Assembly (NCBI GenBank): GCA_964200185.2
Contig: CAXNAD020000177.1
Span: 1-25,773 of the forward strand
DNA from: Choristocarpus tenellus KU-1152
Taxonomy: Eukaryota > Phaeophyceae
DNA: 25,773 bases
Direction of reading: 5' to 3'
Made by a program: the position numbers and the translations under genes. Shown here one piece after another: positions 12,001 through 21,188 of the stretch. Position 1 is the first letter of the stretch; every line of letters begins with the position of its first letter. Below the pieces are notes generated by a model. It ran no database searches, had not been told where the DNA came from, and saw only the letters and a list, made by a program, of their open reading frames with translations.

Positions 12001-15000
12001 TATACATTTTACCTACTCTGGAACATTTCGGAGTAGGAAAATTTAATAATAAACCCGTGGTAAGCCAAGCCCCAAACGGACAAACAGGGCAAAACTCATA
12101 CCCTAACCCTAAGATACTTTCACTCAAAAGTGGATCCATGCAGCCATTTGGGGTGTAAGGCGTCTCCTTGTCTCCATAGACCTAGACGAAGAAAAATCGA
12201 AGAAACGACAGTTACTACTGTCAGACAGCTCTCACAAACAGCAAGACTTTGCTAAAGTGTAAAAGTATCTTAATTACCCCAGTCCCCCTCAAACCAATCG
12301 AATTATTCCCTTCTACTCTCTTCCCCTCCGCTCTCTCCCCCCTTTTGGCTAATTTCTAAAAACCAACGGCTACTGTATATGTTCGAACAACACTCCAAGA
12401 TAGCATACTTCTCATCCCAGGGACCTACAGCAGGCGACAGTAGGATCAAACCAGATATTGTGGCACCAGGGTATCACCTTTTCTCTGCTCAGGTGATATG
12501 TGGCCAAGGGGAATAGGGGGCTTCAAGGTAGAGAGGAGCGGCATCCCATTATCCTTGGAGAAGTAGGGGTGAAAAGGCAGTGAGAAAACCTGTTGATCAC
12601 TATGGCACCACAACCCGTACGTGTGCACCAACCCTTTCCAACAGATACCATCTTGAACACTACTACAGTTGAAGGTATTGTTTTTGTTGGGAAGTAGTCA
12701 AAGGGTTAGGGTGAGGGGTAGGTAGAGGTGGCATAGGACCCAATTCTCATCACCATATTGTAGTTCCCTACTCTTTTTCTCGCTTGTGTCTTTGTCTGGA
12801 TCACACATCCCATACGATATGCAAACTGCTGCTGCTTACTCGCCCTCTGAGAGAATATCCTCCTTATTATTACCCAAGTCCTTCATTGCCAGGGTGTAAT
12901 GCACTCTAAGCCAAACAAAGTATCTCAGAGGGTACAGTCACGTCCATTTGGGGGTCAAAATCCGATGTTGAGGTTTGACGTAATTTTGACCATCGTGTTT
13001 GTTACGAAGCATCAATATCCATATTCCGCACACACCTTTTCGTAACGTATACATTTTATCTACTCCGAAACACTTTGGAGAGGGAAAATGTCATAAAAGA
13101 ACCCATGGCAAGCAATGCCCCAAATGGGCAAACAGGGCAAAACTCGTACCCTCTAAGATACTTTCACTCTCTTGTTGCCCAGGAGGCTCACAATTGTACC
13201 TCCCAACTAAGTGGGCTCGTTGTATTCGAGTCTAATTTTCCGCCCCACACATCCTCCACCCAACCCCACCCCCCTCGTGCAACACATATGACCCCTTTCA
13301 TCATGACTATACGTTTAGGCCAACCCAAACAATGGAGCAACCTGCAGCATTGGGGCCATGGCCGGGACAAGCATGGCAACACCGGTTGCAGCAGGTGCTG
13401 CAGCTCTTATCCGCCAGTTCTTTCTACAAGGGTGGTACCCAAATGGATTCCCCAATCCGTCAGATATCTATAACCCTTCCAATGCTCTAGTGAAGGCCAT
13501 GCTCGTGGCGTCTGCTACAGGAATGGAATCTTACAACGGGAGGGAGACCACTGTGGTGAGCAACCAGGCTAGTTTTTGGCAAACCGTTGAAATAGCTGCA
13601 AGTAGTTGAGATGTTAGTCTACCAGCTGTCCCACATGGAATTGTGTGTGAATGGGTCGAGAAGAAGAGTGCGGCTGGCTGTAAAGGGCATCATCAAAGTA
13701 ACATTGTGAATAGTTTTGTGTTTAGATTACATGTTCATGGTAAGGATTGGTGCTATAATTGGGTGCAAGTTCGAGTAAGGATGTCCAAACCTTCGATGGC
13801 ATGTGCAATATTAGACCTAGCATGGAATGGAACAATATGAGACTATCATGTTTATTGGTCTCCAATTTTGTGAGTGCTCTGCACGTTGTTGTATTGCCTT
13901 CTTCTACTATATTAAAGGTTATACCCAAGGGGAGTCACTGTTCCTGGTAGTCATTTAAATACCTTGTCAGAAGGAGGATGTTTAGGTCTCATACTACCAT
14001 TTTCCCAGTGCAAACCCAAAACTGCTGAGGTTATTCCAGGCTCAAAGTTGTCTGCATCATGGCAACACTCAAATTACAGGAGCTTTGATTCTGTAGGCGG
14101 TGTGTCATTCCTACTGAAGGTGTATCAGCTCTTGATCATATAGTGAGGGAACATTCATAGGATAGGCCTAGTCAAATGCATGGAGTCGCTTCACAGTAGT
14201 TCTTCAATCAAATTTATCCAAAGAAAATTGACACACTTAACACATATGCATTTGAGCGGTTTTGCCTCTCTCCACTTAAAGTAGTAGTGTTCACTAAACC
14301 CAAATGTAAACGATAGTGTTTAGTAAAATAGGATAAGTGACAGGTTTGGGCTAGACTTGGGTTATATTTCTTGGTGTTGGTGTTTGAGTTAGTGTAGATT
14401 GTATCAACAGAAGTAGAATAGTTTGGGTTGGGAAAAGAGAATGATGGGTCAAAGTATCTGGGGGGGGGGTGGTGGTTGTCCATTTGGGGACAATTTTTTC
14501 ATGCCGAGATTTTTGGGTGATTTGGTTGCATACGTTGGATGGATATTGAAAGTGCACTTTTCCTGGTTTTGGTCCAAATGGACACTCTGGTGTAGATCCC
14601 CCCCTCCCCAGATACTTTGGGTCTGATGAATTAAAAGCATTGCTTGAACTTGCACTCCTCACTTTCTGCAGCGCAGAAGGTGATAGAAAGCCCGCTTTAT
14701 CCACCCCCTAAGCTCCTTGGATCATGCTGGCTCTCGAAGGTCCATACACCAAAACAAGACATGTAGATGTGTACAAACACCCAATACAATGGTGCCCTCT
14801 TGGTATCAACTTCAGAGTACTATAGTCTTCACATAACCACTACTATGCATGGGATATCTCCATATGCACATGTTCCTCAACACACACAACAAGTAAGAAA
14901 CACACCACATGTGCACATCACTAACTTGTGTATATACGAAAAAAGCCTCTAGGAAGTCCACCTGACGGGTACCAGGGCTTTGGGCGCATCCTCCTCGACA

Positions 15001-16945
15001 CTGTCCTCAACCTACATGGTTCTGTTGACCTGTATGTAGAAGATAGGGTTGAGATCACTCACAGTCAGGTTCACACATACCATGTTATCACAGACGGTGT
15101 TTCCTCCTCGGACTACAATGGAGACATTAAGGCAAGTCCCAGTGGAGGGGGAGGAGGGCAGGAATTCTGACCCTGTATGGGGAATTTTGAAAATAGTTAG
15201 TGGGTTACAACATGGATAATATTACAACCATTACATTGGGGAAGGGATCATTGCACGGTGGTACATCCCATAAACTCAATGTAAGACTGAGGTCATTCTA
15301 TTGGTGTTGCTGTAAGTCTTTACCCTGTGTCCCCTACATGATAACATTGGAGCAAATCTAGAGGAGGAGATGATGGCAAACGGAAACCAGATGTGAGTCC
15401 TCTGCACTCACTTCCGTGACCACCTTTACCTCAACAGGGGGTTTGTTATTATGCAAGGTGTGGTGTATTTGCAATTGTTTTACGAAAACAGGTGTGCCTT
15501 AAAAAGAAGATAGGGATTGCATAGAACTGTGAAGTGCCTTAAGCATGTGTTTACATACCGAACGGATGAGTCATCTTGTATGATCCAGGACAGTAGTTCC
15601 TCTGTACATGATGACGAAATGAAGGTGACACTACATATGCAGAGTAGTTTCAAGGATAACCTGAGTACCTTTGTACTGAGTCACTCTTGAGCGTACCTCT
15701 TGATACAACAGGTCTAGAACGGGGACTGTGAAGTCCTCCCTGTGGGGTTGCAGAGGGTATAAGACCAAATCCAAATTCTTATTTTTTTCGTTTTGTTTTG
15801 CACCAGGTTTGGATCTAGTTTTCCGCCATTTGCTCCCCGTACCATTGAACACCGGAAGTAAAACTCGAAAATTGGTTCACATCTCTTCCCTGTGAGGCTC
15901 ACCCTTTCCTCTCCCCTCTCTACCCTTCACCTCCCCGTCAATACCAGTAACAACTCTATGGTAATATCCAAATATATCCTCAACACTTAGTGCATGCCTT
16001 GGCATTGGACACAGGTAACAATGGTGTGGATGGAAGTGGCAGCATACTCTGCTTCTGTCTCACCTGTCTTCAATGATCTTGACCTGGAGGTGATTGCCTT
16101 TGATGGCTCGACCTATACCAGTTTCTACCCCAATGGCCTGTCAGGAAAGGACTACGACAATACTGTTGAGAAAGTCGTCATACCTGCGGCAGACTCCTAT
16201 GTTTCACTCAATGTGAGCACGATGGGGTATCAGTCTTCAGGACAAGGGGATCGAAGTATTGTGTTTTTGTTGGGGAAGCTAATTGATGAGACATACATAA
16301 CATAAGAATTTGAGATGATGTTGTGGTGGTGTATGATCAGGAGGGTGGCTGATGGAGACTCTCTGACAAAAGTTTCCACTCACTTGACATGCACCTGATG
16401 CATATCGAGCTGCAGATGTGACACAGAAGAACCTTCCCCAGCAAATGGCGACACTCTATCGTACCAAACAATACCAAGGCTTGCATCAAGGCTATGGGAT
16501 GGAACAGCTTATCCCATTGGATGGCAATCCTGTCCCTGAATAATTCCAAGCCTTACAAGAAAAATGGGATAGATGACTCAAGATATTAAAAAAATTCCGT
16601 CTCTTTTCCAACGTTTCTTCTGCAACAATTTCCTATTTTTTTATAGATACCGTCCTACCTGGCCAAGCAATCCACATGAAGTACAATGATCAGCATCGGT
16701 GTTAGACATCTACATGTAGTACTACTGGTGCAATATTGATGCCATAGAGTACAGTATATTGCAGGATCTTCCCTGCTGCAACTAAGTTAATCAAGTCAGC
16801 TCATGTAGTCCTCCTCCTCTAATGCTTTGACAGAACTGGGGACCCAGAGAAATTACATCACTCAGAATCCTTCTGCCTCCAACCAATACCTCCACATCCC
16901 TATCTTAACAAAACATCACTTGCCCACCCCTCCCCCCCCCCCCCG

Positions 16946-16979
<34 letters not shown>

Positions 16980-19900
16980 TTTACCATCTCCTGGATTATG
17001 ACAGGTGACTGTGTCAGGGACATACGTGACTACTACCAGACCACCCTACTACGCTCTGGTGGTAGAAGGGGGTCAAGTGGCATCAAACTCGTCATCCTCA
17101 TCAAGCCAAGACAAGGAATGGTGATTTTAAAATCCCATAATGATTTTTTGTAATCACTACGCTTTGGTTTTTTCTTTCATCACCAACATTCATCATAGCC
17201 ATCACCAACATGCAGACATACCCCTCTCCTCTGTTCTGCATTCTTGAGGAAACATTTGCTGGTGTACATCTACAGCAATACCACAGAAAGGTTCAGTATA
17301 CAGAGAAAGGCCAGTTGTGTTTGTTACTTCATTTCAGAGAAGTAACTCCAGAGCACTGTGGCGTGGGGAATTGTGTTCTATGCTGCCAAGGTCAATTTTC
17401 TTGTATTCCCAACATTTGTAGATATCTTACAAGTTCTATGTCAGAAGGTAGTGTCCATCTCAGCCCTTGCTGGCAGACCTTTAGCGGTTGTTCCACACCC
17501 TGATTGTATAAGCCTGTTCAAGTTAAGTTAGTATCATGTGAGAATTCCACCGACAATAGCACGGTCGACTAGTTCCATCCTCCTCAGGACATGAAACTGT
17601 CATTGGCATGTGGAGTGCACGAAAATCTCTTGCTATCTCCCACTTGGATGCTGAGCCGTATTCAAGCTGCTGAGTCCAACATATCTCCACTGCTGAGCGG
17701 CTCAAAGTATCTGGGGTGGGTGGCGGCTGTCCATTTGGGGCCGATTATTTTATGTCTCGATTTTTGGGTGATTTGGTTCCATACGTTGGATGGATTATGA
17801 AAGTGCACTTTTCCTGGTTTTGGTTCAAATGGACACTCCCCCCTCCCCCAGATACTTTGGGTCAGCCCCTTTTTTGGCATGAACAATCTAGGGGAACCAC
17901 AATTGCTCAGCATCATTTGGAGCGGAAGGGAGGAGTTTAAACAGTAGTATGTTGCAGAGGACAAGTTTTAATTGGAGCTATCCTATATTAAACGAGAGTG
18001 TCGTGGAATATTTGGGGCCCTGGGAGCTACCTTCTGGTAGGCGTGCTTCTAGCGCTTTGGAGAACGATTTTGCGCGTACGTGGACGATCATTCGCCTCCT
18101 CTTCTACACCCACAATCTTCATAAAATAGAGTTGGCTGCATTTCATACATGGGAAATGGGGTGTCAGAAGGAACACACCAAAAGTCCTAGATCCTCAAAA
18201 AGGCATAAATAAACCTCCTCTTTGATAATATGGTTCATACTTAGATTAAAGGTGCTTATAGTACCATCAGGACTCTGTATGTCCATCCATTAAAATAGTG
18301 TGGCCTGGAAATTTGTAGAACATTCACTCAATTTTATTATTTAGTACTTTGTCACCCATGTGATCCTACGAGAAGTGACATAAACAGTGGTTGGTTTTGG
18401 TCGGCGGTACTATATGATAAACCAAGAAATCGTTGCTGAAATATTGCATATACAATAAACAGTCGATGAATTGCTTCATAATGACAGTTCTTAGGGAGTG
18501 GAAATCCATCAGAGTGAAAGTATCTTAGAGGGTATGGGTTTTGCCCTGTTTGTCCATTTGGGGCTTGGCTTCCTTCGTTTTTTTTATGACATTTTCCGAC
18601 TCTAAAATATTTCGGAGTAGGTAAACTGTATACGTTATGAAAAGGTGTGTCCGCAACAAGGATATTGACACTTCCTAACAAACACGATAGCCAAAATTAC
18701 ATCAAAATAACAAATTTAGATTTTGGCCCCAAAGTGGACGCGGCTCTACCCTCTAACATACTTTGGCTCATCACCCAAAAAACACCCCAACTTTCTACTA
18801 CTGTTCACCGTTATACAGGCACATGCACATGACAGCGACATGCATATGTAGTAGGATGTTTCATCCGCTGTTGTTCACTCTCCCCTTCATCGAGGCATTT
18901 CAATATAATATTCAAGTACTTCAGCTCATCTCATGAATCCATGCTCCCTTCTTTGTCAGGTTTGTCCGGTGGAAAATGGTAATTACAGGTATTCCAGTGG
19001 CTGAAGCAGCTACAGCAAACTTTGAGCTGGGTCTCTCCAGGGCTATCTCCTCAAGAACAGGGAGCTACACTAATGATGATTCCACTGTGGTGGTGAGAAG
19101 AACTTAGTGCATAGAATCTTCCCCTCCTCTTTCTGATCTTGTTTCTAGGTGATATACCCCTGCCCCCATTGACTAAAGAGGGCTTTAGGTCCTTGTTAAG
19201 GGCTCCGTCTGACTGATTGCCACTCTGTATAAAATCAAGAATTCCTCGAGGCACTTTGAAGGTAAGATCACGCTACAGGTCAGACCATCTTATGTCGTCT
19301 AGTAGAGATTTGGAAGCTCCTATTGAGCTAAAGAGCTGTGAAGGGTTTCTCAACCGGTAAGAATTTCTTTTATAGTATTACACTAATCTCGATTCAGTTT
19401 GTCATATGTCAATGACAGGCAGCACAGCAAATGGTGTTTGTAGTTCATTATCCTCCTGTCATAGTAGCACTCACAGTGTGAGAGGAATGCACTTATTAGT
19501 GTGCCGTGAGACTTTGCAGGATTAATAGCATATGGCAGATAATCTCAAATGGTGAATCAGCACGGAAGGTTTCACATACACTACATTATTGCCCCAACTG
19601 CAATGACAGTGACACAATCCAACGAAGCAGCGCTCTGTCAAGACAAATATGCTCTGTGTCAGAACCGTACCTGTCTCCAGAAAAATGTTTGTGATCAAAA
19701 GATTATATCTGTACTCGGAGGAGTGTGTATATTTGTTTATGAAACACACATTTTTCTTTTTGGTTACACTTGTACAAACTACACCAGTTATCTATTCCCG
19801 TGGCAGTTCTGCCCTTTACTACAATGGTGAATGCATCTTCTTAAGGAGAAGGCATGTGGTTCTGTTACAGGCGAGTATCACGAGCGTTTCTTTCCGCGTG

Positions 19901-21188
19901 CCAACATGCGTGAACAGTATTCATATGTAAGAATTCGTACAAGAGGAACGTTGATTTGGTAAGAGACGCAGAGTCAGATTTGAGATGCATACATTACCTC
20001 ACAGGATAGACGTTAATCCCTTGGATGTTGCAGAAAATTGATGTAATTTGAGTACATAGACAACAGCTTGCAGATGTCTTTTGACTTATAGTCTGAAGAG
20101 GTCGGGCGAATGATGATAATATATGAGAAGGACTTTTGGATTAGATGCTCCCTTACCTCTTCATCAGTCTTCATTTTGAATTAAATATTGAATCAAGCTT
20201 TGAGCTACGCATTGAGTGGAGTATTGAGAGAAGGCTGTCTGACGACCAAGAAACTGGTTTTAAAAGCAACACCTCTATAGTGTCGTTCTAAGGTCGTTGG
20301 ATTTGAGCTGTACATCCTGTGGAGGTGAGTTCTGGGGCACGCTATAACAGTTCCTGACTTGGACAATTCAGTGGCAATAACCTTTGTAGCTAAATCTGAG
20401 CTTCCACTACACTCGCGGAACCTCTTTTGCAGGTGAAAATTGACCGTACAGCCAGTACCACGTCCTCCTCCTCCTCCTCCTCCTCCACATCCACCTTTGA
20501 AGCAAGTACAGTGACAGTCGAGATCTCTGTGCCTTCAGAATCAGACGGCTTTGCAGTGATGACTTACATTCTCTCCATCTCAGAAGGAGACCAGGACGAG
20601 CTGGATGATCCCGTGACTGCTGAAGCCTCTATGGCCGGTGCACTTGCCCTCAAGGAAGAGCTGAATGATGTTCTGTTGGGGCTACGAACAAACGGATGTG
20701 TTTGTGTGGCACCAGGGGCAGCGACCAACGACGACAGCATTTCAACTGTCTATGACTGTGGTGGTTGTGAAGATGGGACTATGTTCTCAGAAGTGCAGAA
20801 GGTGTCGACTGATACAGGGGCATTCGACCTCTACTCCTCTGTCTCGTCTCCATCGGCTTTAGATTCCCTACCAATCAGCAATGGTAGGGACGGCGGCGTA
20901 AGAGAGGCTGTGTTGGTGTTGTTGAGAGCTGGGACCTACCTTCATGCTCTGGTCACTGTTGCAGCAATTGTAGGGTGCACAGCTTCCTTTGGCCTGTGTT
21001 TGAGGTACTGTACCTTTAGCGGTAGATGTGGTAGACGTGGTAGATGTGGCAATACCGGTGGCGATGATAAGGACATACCTGGGAGTACTGCAAGGGACTG
21101 GGGGTTGACCAGCAGCACAGCAAGGATGGATGTTCGAGAATACACTGGAGTCAAACAATCCAACTCCACCATTTGTCAACGAGGTTGA
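5864..21188 (+). CDS. Membrane-anchored subtilisin-like serine protease (peptidase S8), 13 exons
   Basis: Joined exons: 5864-6058, 6259-7398, 8919-9038, 9816-9938, 10911-10988, 11415-11714, 12400-12492, 13319-13555, 14946-15131, 16015-16212, 17005-17120, 18960-19092, 20433-21188. The product is 1224 residues. Residues 1-25 are a hydrophobic signal or anchor segment; 66-445 form a long N-terminal (pro)region. The S8 catalytic domain has Asp451 (VAVADSGLD), His502 (DGHGTHVSGTVAG), oxyanion Asn601 (LILVAAGN) and Ser701 (AGTSMATP). A beta-sandwich (about 775-930; NDLDL, NTVEKVVI, YALVVEGG) follows. Then come a Ser-rich linker, a small domain with a Ser-rich loop (about 945-1090), one transmembrane helix (about 1141-1163) and a basic, Cys-containing tail. 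It is inferred to be a type I membrane endopeptidase of the secretory pathway or cell surface. Family identity is secure. Exon joins are supported by phase agreement; the exon 2 start and the C-terminus are least certain. Confidence 0.88.
6259..7398 (+). CDS. Protease exon 2: long N-terminal (pro)region
   Basis: About 380 codons, ending GAG|GTGTGA in phase 0. The start after AACAG at 6258 keeps phase; an alternative after GGGTAG at 6228 would add ten residues. The exon carries a Glu/Lys/Asn-rich linker and ends with a stretch typical of the segment before S8 catalytic domains: EVAYIDDLPPVRSANTEASW then IIQSGSE. This joins to the Asp motif of exon 3. The stronger-looking donor GTGAGT at 7401 would give a stop after splicing and was not used. 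Confidence 0.75.
7988..8159. mobile_element. MITE-like element, family A copy 1 (in intron 2)
   Basis: About 172 bp bounded by AAAGTATCTGGGGGG and its inverted match CCCCCCAGATACTTT. The inner arms also mirror each other: a segment near the left end matches CCATTTGG and one near the right end matches CCAAATGG. There is no coding capacity, so it is a non-autonomous DNA transposon. The 5-bp flanks (AATTC and GAGCC) do not match. Confidence 0.85.
8234..8484. mobile_element. MITE-like element, family B copy 1 (in intron 2)
   Basis: About 251 bp with terminal inverted repeats AAAGTATCTTAGAGGGTA and TACCCTCTAAGATACTTT. Its centre holds a perfect palindrome, ACATTTCACCTACTCCGAA at 8308-8326, paired with 8331-8349 across a 4-nt loop. 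Flanks GAGTG and GACTG are similar. It lacks coding capacity and lies only 74 bp from family A copy 1. Confidence 0.88.
8697..8738. repeat. Compound microsatellite (GA)n(GT)n
   Basis: About eleven GA units run directly into nine GT units, in intron 2 about 180 bp upstream of exon 3. It makes a spurious Cys-Val open frame. Confidence 0.95.
8919..9038 (+). CDS. Protease exon 3: catalytic Asp
   Basis: Forty codons, phase 0 at both ends (GGCAG|ATA and AAAG|GTAGCT). IVAVADSGLDRNSCYF carries the S8 catalytic Asp (residue 451 of the model). Cys residues downstream suggest disulphides in a secreted domain. Confidence 0.88.
9312..9484. mobile_element. MITE-like element, family A copy 2 (in intron 3)
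   Basis: Same interior and orientation as copy 1. The right end CCCCCCCGATACTTT is intact, while the left end has lost the AAAGTATCT core and shows GCATGGCGGGG instead. The left boundary is approximate. Confidence 0.8.
9816..9938 (+). CDS. Protease exon 4: catalytic His
   Basis: Forty-one codons, phase 0 (ACAG|GTC to GGG|GTGAAT). DGHGTHVSGTVAGAMSG carries the catalytic His (residue 502), as in the subtilisin HGTHVAG motif. Confidence 0.92.
10603..10778. mobile_element. MITE-like element, family A copy 3 (in intron 4)
   Basis: About 176 bp, bounded by AAACTATCTGGGGGG and CCCCCCCAGATACTTT. Same orientation as copies 1 and 2, with one mismatch in the left terminal core. Confidence 0.85.
10911..10988 (+). 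CDS. Protease exon 5: core strand of the S8 fold
   Basis: Twenty-six codons, phase 0 (CCAG|GTG to AAA|GTTAGT). VGFHSKIAIFDFGNSKG matches the S8 segment that usually reads as A(P)xAKIAFFDIG, between the His and Asn regions. Confidence 0.85.
11415..11714 (+). CDS. Protease exon 6: oxyanion Asn region
   Basis: One hundred codons, phase 0 (CCCAG|ATG to GAG|GTAAGG). It contains ARISTNSWG, typical of this S8 subgroup, and LILVAAGNCGD with the oxyanion-hole Asn (residue 601), then the NVVGVGAS strand. The internal ATG at 11415 is simply the first codon of the exon. Confidence 0.92.
11869..12120. mobile_element. MITE-like element, family B copy 2 (in intron 6)
   Basis: About 252 bp, inverted relative to copy 1. 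Ends AAAGTATCTTAGAAGGTAGA and CCTAACCCTAAGATACTTT. The central palindrome is degenerate. Flanks GAGTC and CACTC. Confidence 0.85.
12400..12492 (+). CDS. Protease exon 7: GPT / DIVAPG block
   Basis: Thirty-one codons, phase 0 (CCAAG|ATA to CAG|GTGATA). IAYFSSQGPTAGDSRIKPDI followed by VAPG is the conserved S8 block (SSRGPT...KPDIVAPG) just before the Ser motif. Confidence 0.92.
12917..13164. mobile_element. MITE-like element, family B copy 3 (in intron 7)
   Basis: About 248 bp, same orientation as copy 2. Ends AAAGTATCTCAGAGGGTA and TACCCTCTAAGATACTTT. Central hairpin imperfect. It ends about 155 bp before exon 8. Confidence 0.85.
13319..13555 (+). CDS. Protease exon 8: catalytic Ser
   Basis: Seventy-nine codons, phase 0 (TTTAG|GCC to GTG|GTGAGC). 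AGTSMATPVAAGAAALIRQ carries the catalytic Ser (residue 701). The stretch before it (NGATCSIGAM) and the helix after it are typical of the S8 family. Confidence 0.94.
14451..14618. mobile_element. MITE-like element, family A copy 4 (in intron 8)
   Basis: About 168 bp, opposite orientation to copies 1-3. Bounded by AAAGTATCTGGGGGG and CCCCAGATACTTT. GGGTC lies directly on both sides and may be a 5-bp target duplication. Confidence 0.87.
14946..15131 (+). CDS. Protease exon 9: end of catalytic domain, start of beta-sandwich
   Basis: Sixty-two codons, phase 0. DGYQGFGRILLDTVL is the conserved QGFGR block that closes the S8 domain. The exon ends with DYNGDIK and AAG|GCAAGT, a GC donor, because the following sequence gives the expected VTMVW strand only after the next acceptor. 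Confidence 0.85.
15132..16014 (+). other. Intron 9, GC-AG type, 883 nt
   Basis: AAG|GCAAGT fits the consensus of minor GC-AG introns; the acceptor is ACACAG|GTA. The splice restores DIK-VTMVWMEV in phase 0, matching the KVTLVWTDP-like strand of S8 C-terminal domains. Read-through would instead give a Gly-rich run and an early stop. The intron has no transposon insertion. Confidence 0.75.
16015..16212 (+). CDS. Protease exon 10: beta-sandwich domain
   Basis: Sixty-six codons, phase 0, ending AAT|GTGAGC. VSPVFNDLDLEVIAFDG and NTVEKVVIPA are hallmarks of the jelly-roll domain that follows many S8 proteases. Confidence 0.88.
16932..16979. repeat. Poly-C tract, 48 nt with a single G
   Basis: Forty-eight bases are all C except G at 16945, leaving an uninterrupted run of 34. 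It ends 25 nt before the exon 11 acceptor at 17004, inside the pyrimidine-rich region. The opposite strand is a long G run able to form quadruplexes. Its length may be an assembly estimate. Confidence 0.9.
17005..17120 (+). CDS. Protease exon 11: last sandwich strand and Ser linker
   Basis: Begins GTGACTGTG in phase 0, encodes VTVSGTYVTTTRPPYYALVV then EGG, and ends with a Ser run and DKE plus TG (phase 2). The YALVV-EGG strand is typical of S8 beta-sandwich ends. Confidence 0.85.
17704..17858. mobile_element. MITE-like element, family A copy 5 (in intron 11)
   Basis: About 155 bp, same orientation as copy 4. Bounded by AAAGTATCTGGGGTGGG and CCCCCAGATACTTT. Flanks GGCTC and GGGTC differ at one of five positions. 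Confidence 0.86.
18527..18764. mobile_element. MITE-like element, family B copy 4 (in intron 11)
   Basis: About 238 bp, same orientation as copy 1. Ends AAAGTATCTTAGAGGGTA and TACCCTCTAACATACTTT. Central hairpin imperfect. It ends about 195 bp before exon 12. Confidence 0.86.
18960..19092 (+). CDS. Protease exon 12: start of small stalk domain
   Basis: The acceptor TTTGTCAG|G gives the single base needed after phase-2 exon 11 (TG+G = Trp). It encodes VRWKMVITGIPVAEAATANF and ends DDSTVV before GTGAGA, phase 0. With exon 13 it forms a strand-helix-strand unit that may be a SEA/ferredoxin-like stalk domain; that assignment is inference. Confidence 0.7.
20433..21188 (+). CDS. Protease exon 13: stalk domain, transmembrane helix, tail
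   Basis: GCAG|GTGAAAATT continues STVV as VKIDRTAS. A (TCC)n run encodes eight Ser in a loop. Strands (TVTVEISV), a helical stretch and a Cys-rich patch (CVCV, CGGC) follow. The only strong hydrophobic helix is YLHALVTVAAIVGCTASFGL plus CL, followed by the basic repeat GRCGRRGRCG, as expected for the cytosolic side. It ends with TGA at 21186-21188, but see the extension entry. Confidence 0.83.
   Translation: MKIDRTASTTSSSSSSSSTSTFEASTVTVEISVPSESDGFAVMTYILSISEGDQDELDDPVTAEASMAGALALKEELNDVLLGLRTNGCVCVAPGAATNDDSISTVYDCGGCEDGTMFSEVQKVSTDTGAFDLYSSVSSPSALDSLPISNGRDGGVREAVLVLLRAGTYLHALVTVAAIVGCTASFGLCLRYCTFSGRCGRRGRCGNTGGDDKDIPGSTARDWGLTSSTARMDVREYTGVKQSNSTICQRG

Noticed and set aside
16827-17153. 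Pro-rich open frame across the poly-C tract
   Set aside because: It is a simple-sequence artefact in the wrong frame for exon 11.
17210-17503. Cys-rich open frame in intron 11 (HCGVGNCVLCCQGQFSC)
   Set aside because: It suggests an EGF-like exon, but the spacing is not that of EGF, and exons 11 and 12 join directly with matching phase.
19549-19830. Cys-rich open frame in intron 12 (CQDKYALCQNRTCLQKNVC)
   Set aside because: No clean splice borders were seen, and STVV-VKID joins without it. An alternative exon remains possible but is unsupported.
7399-20432. Idea that A and B elements are themselves whole introns (introners)
   Set aside because: Their ends lie far from the splice sites in every intron, so they are insertions within longer introns.
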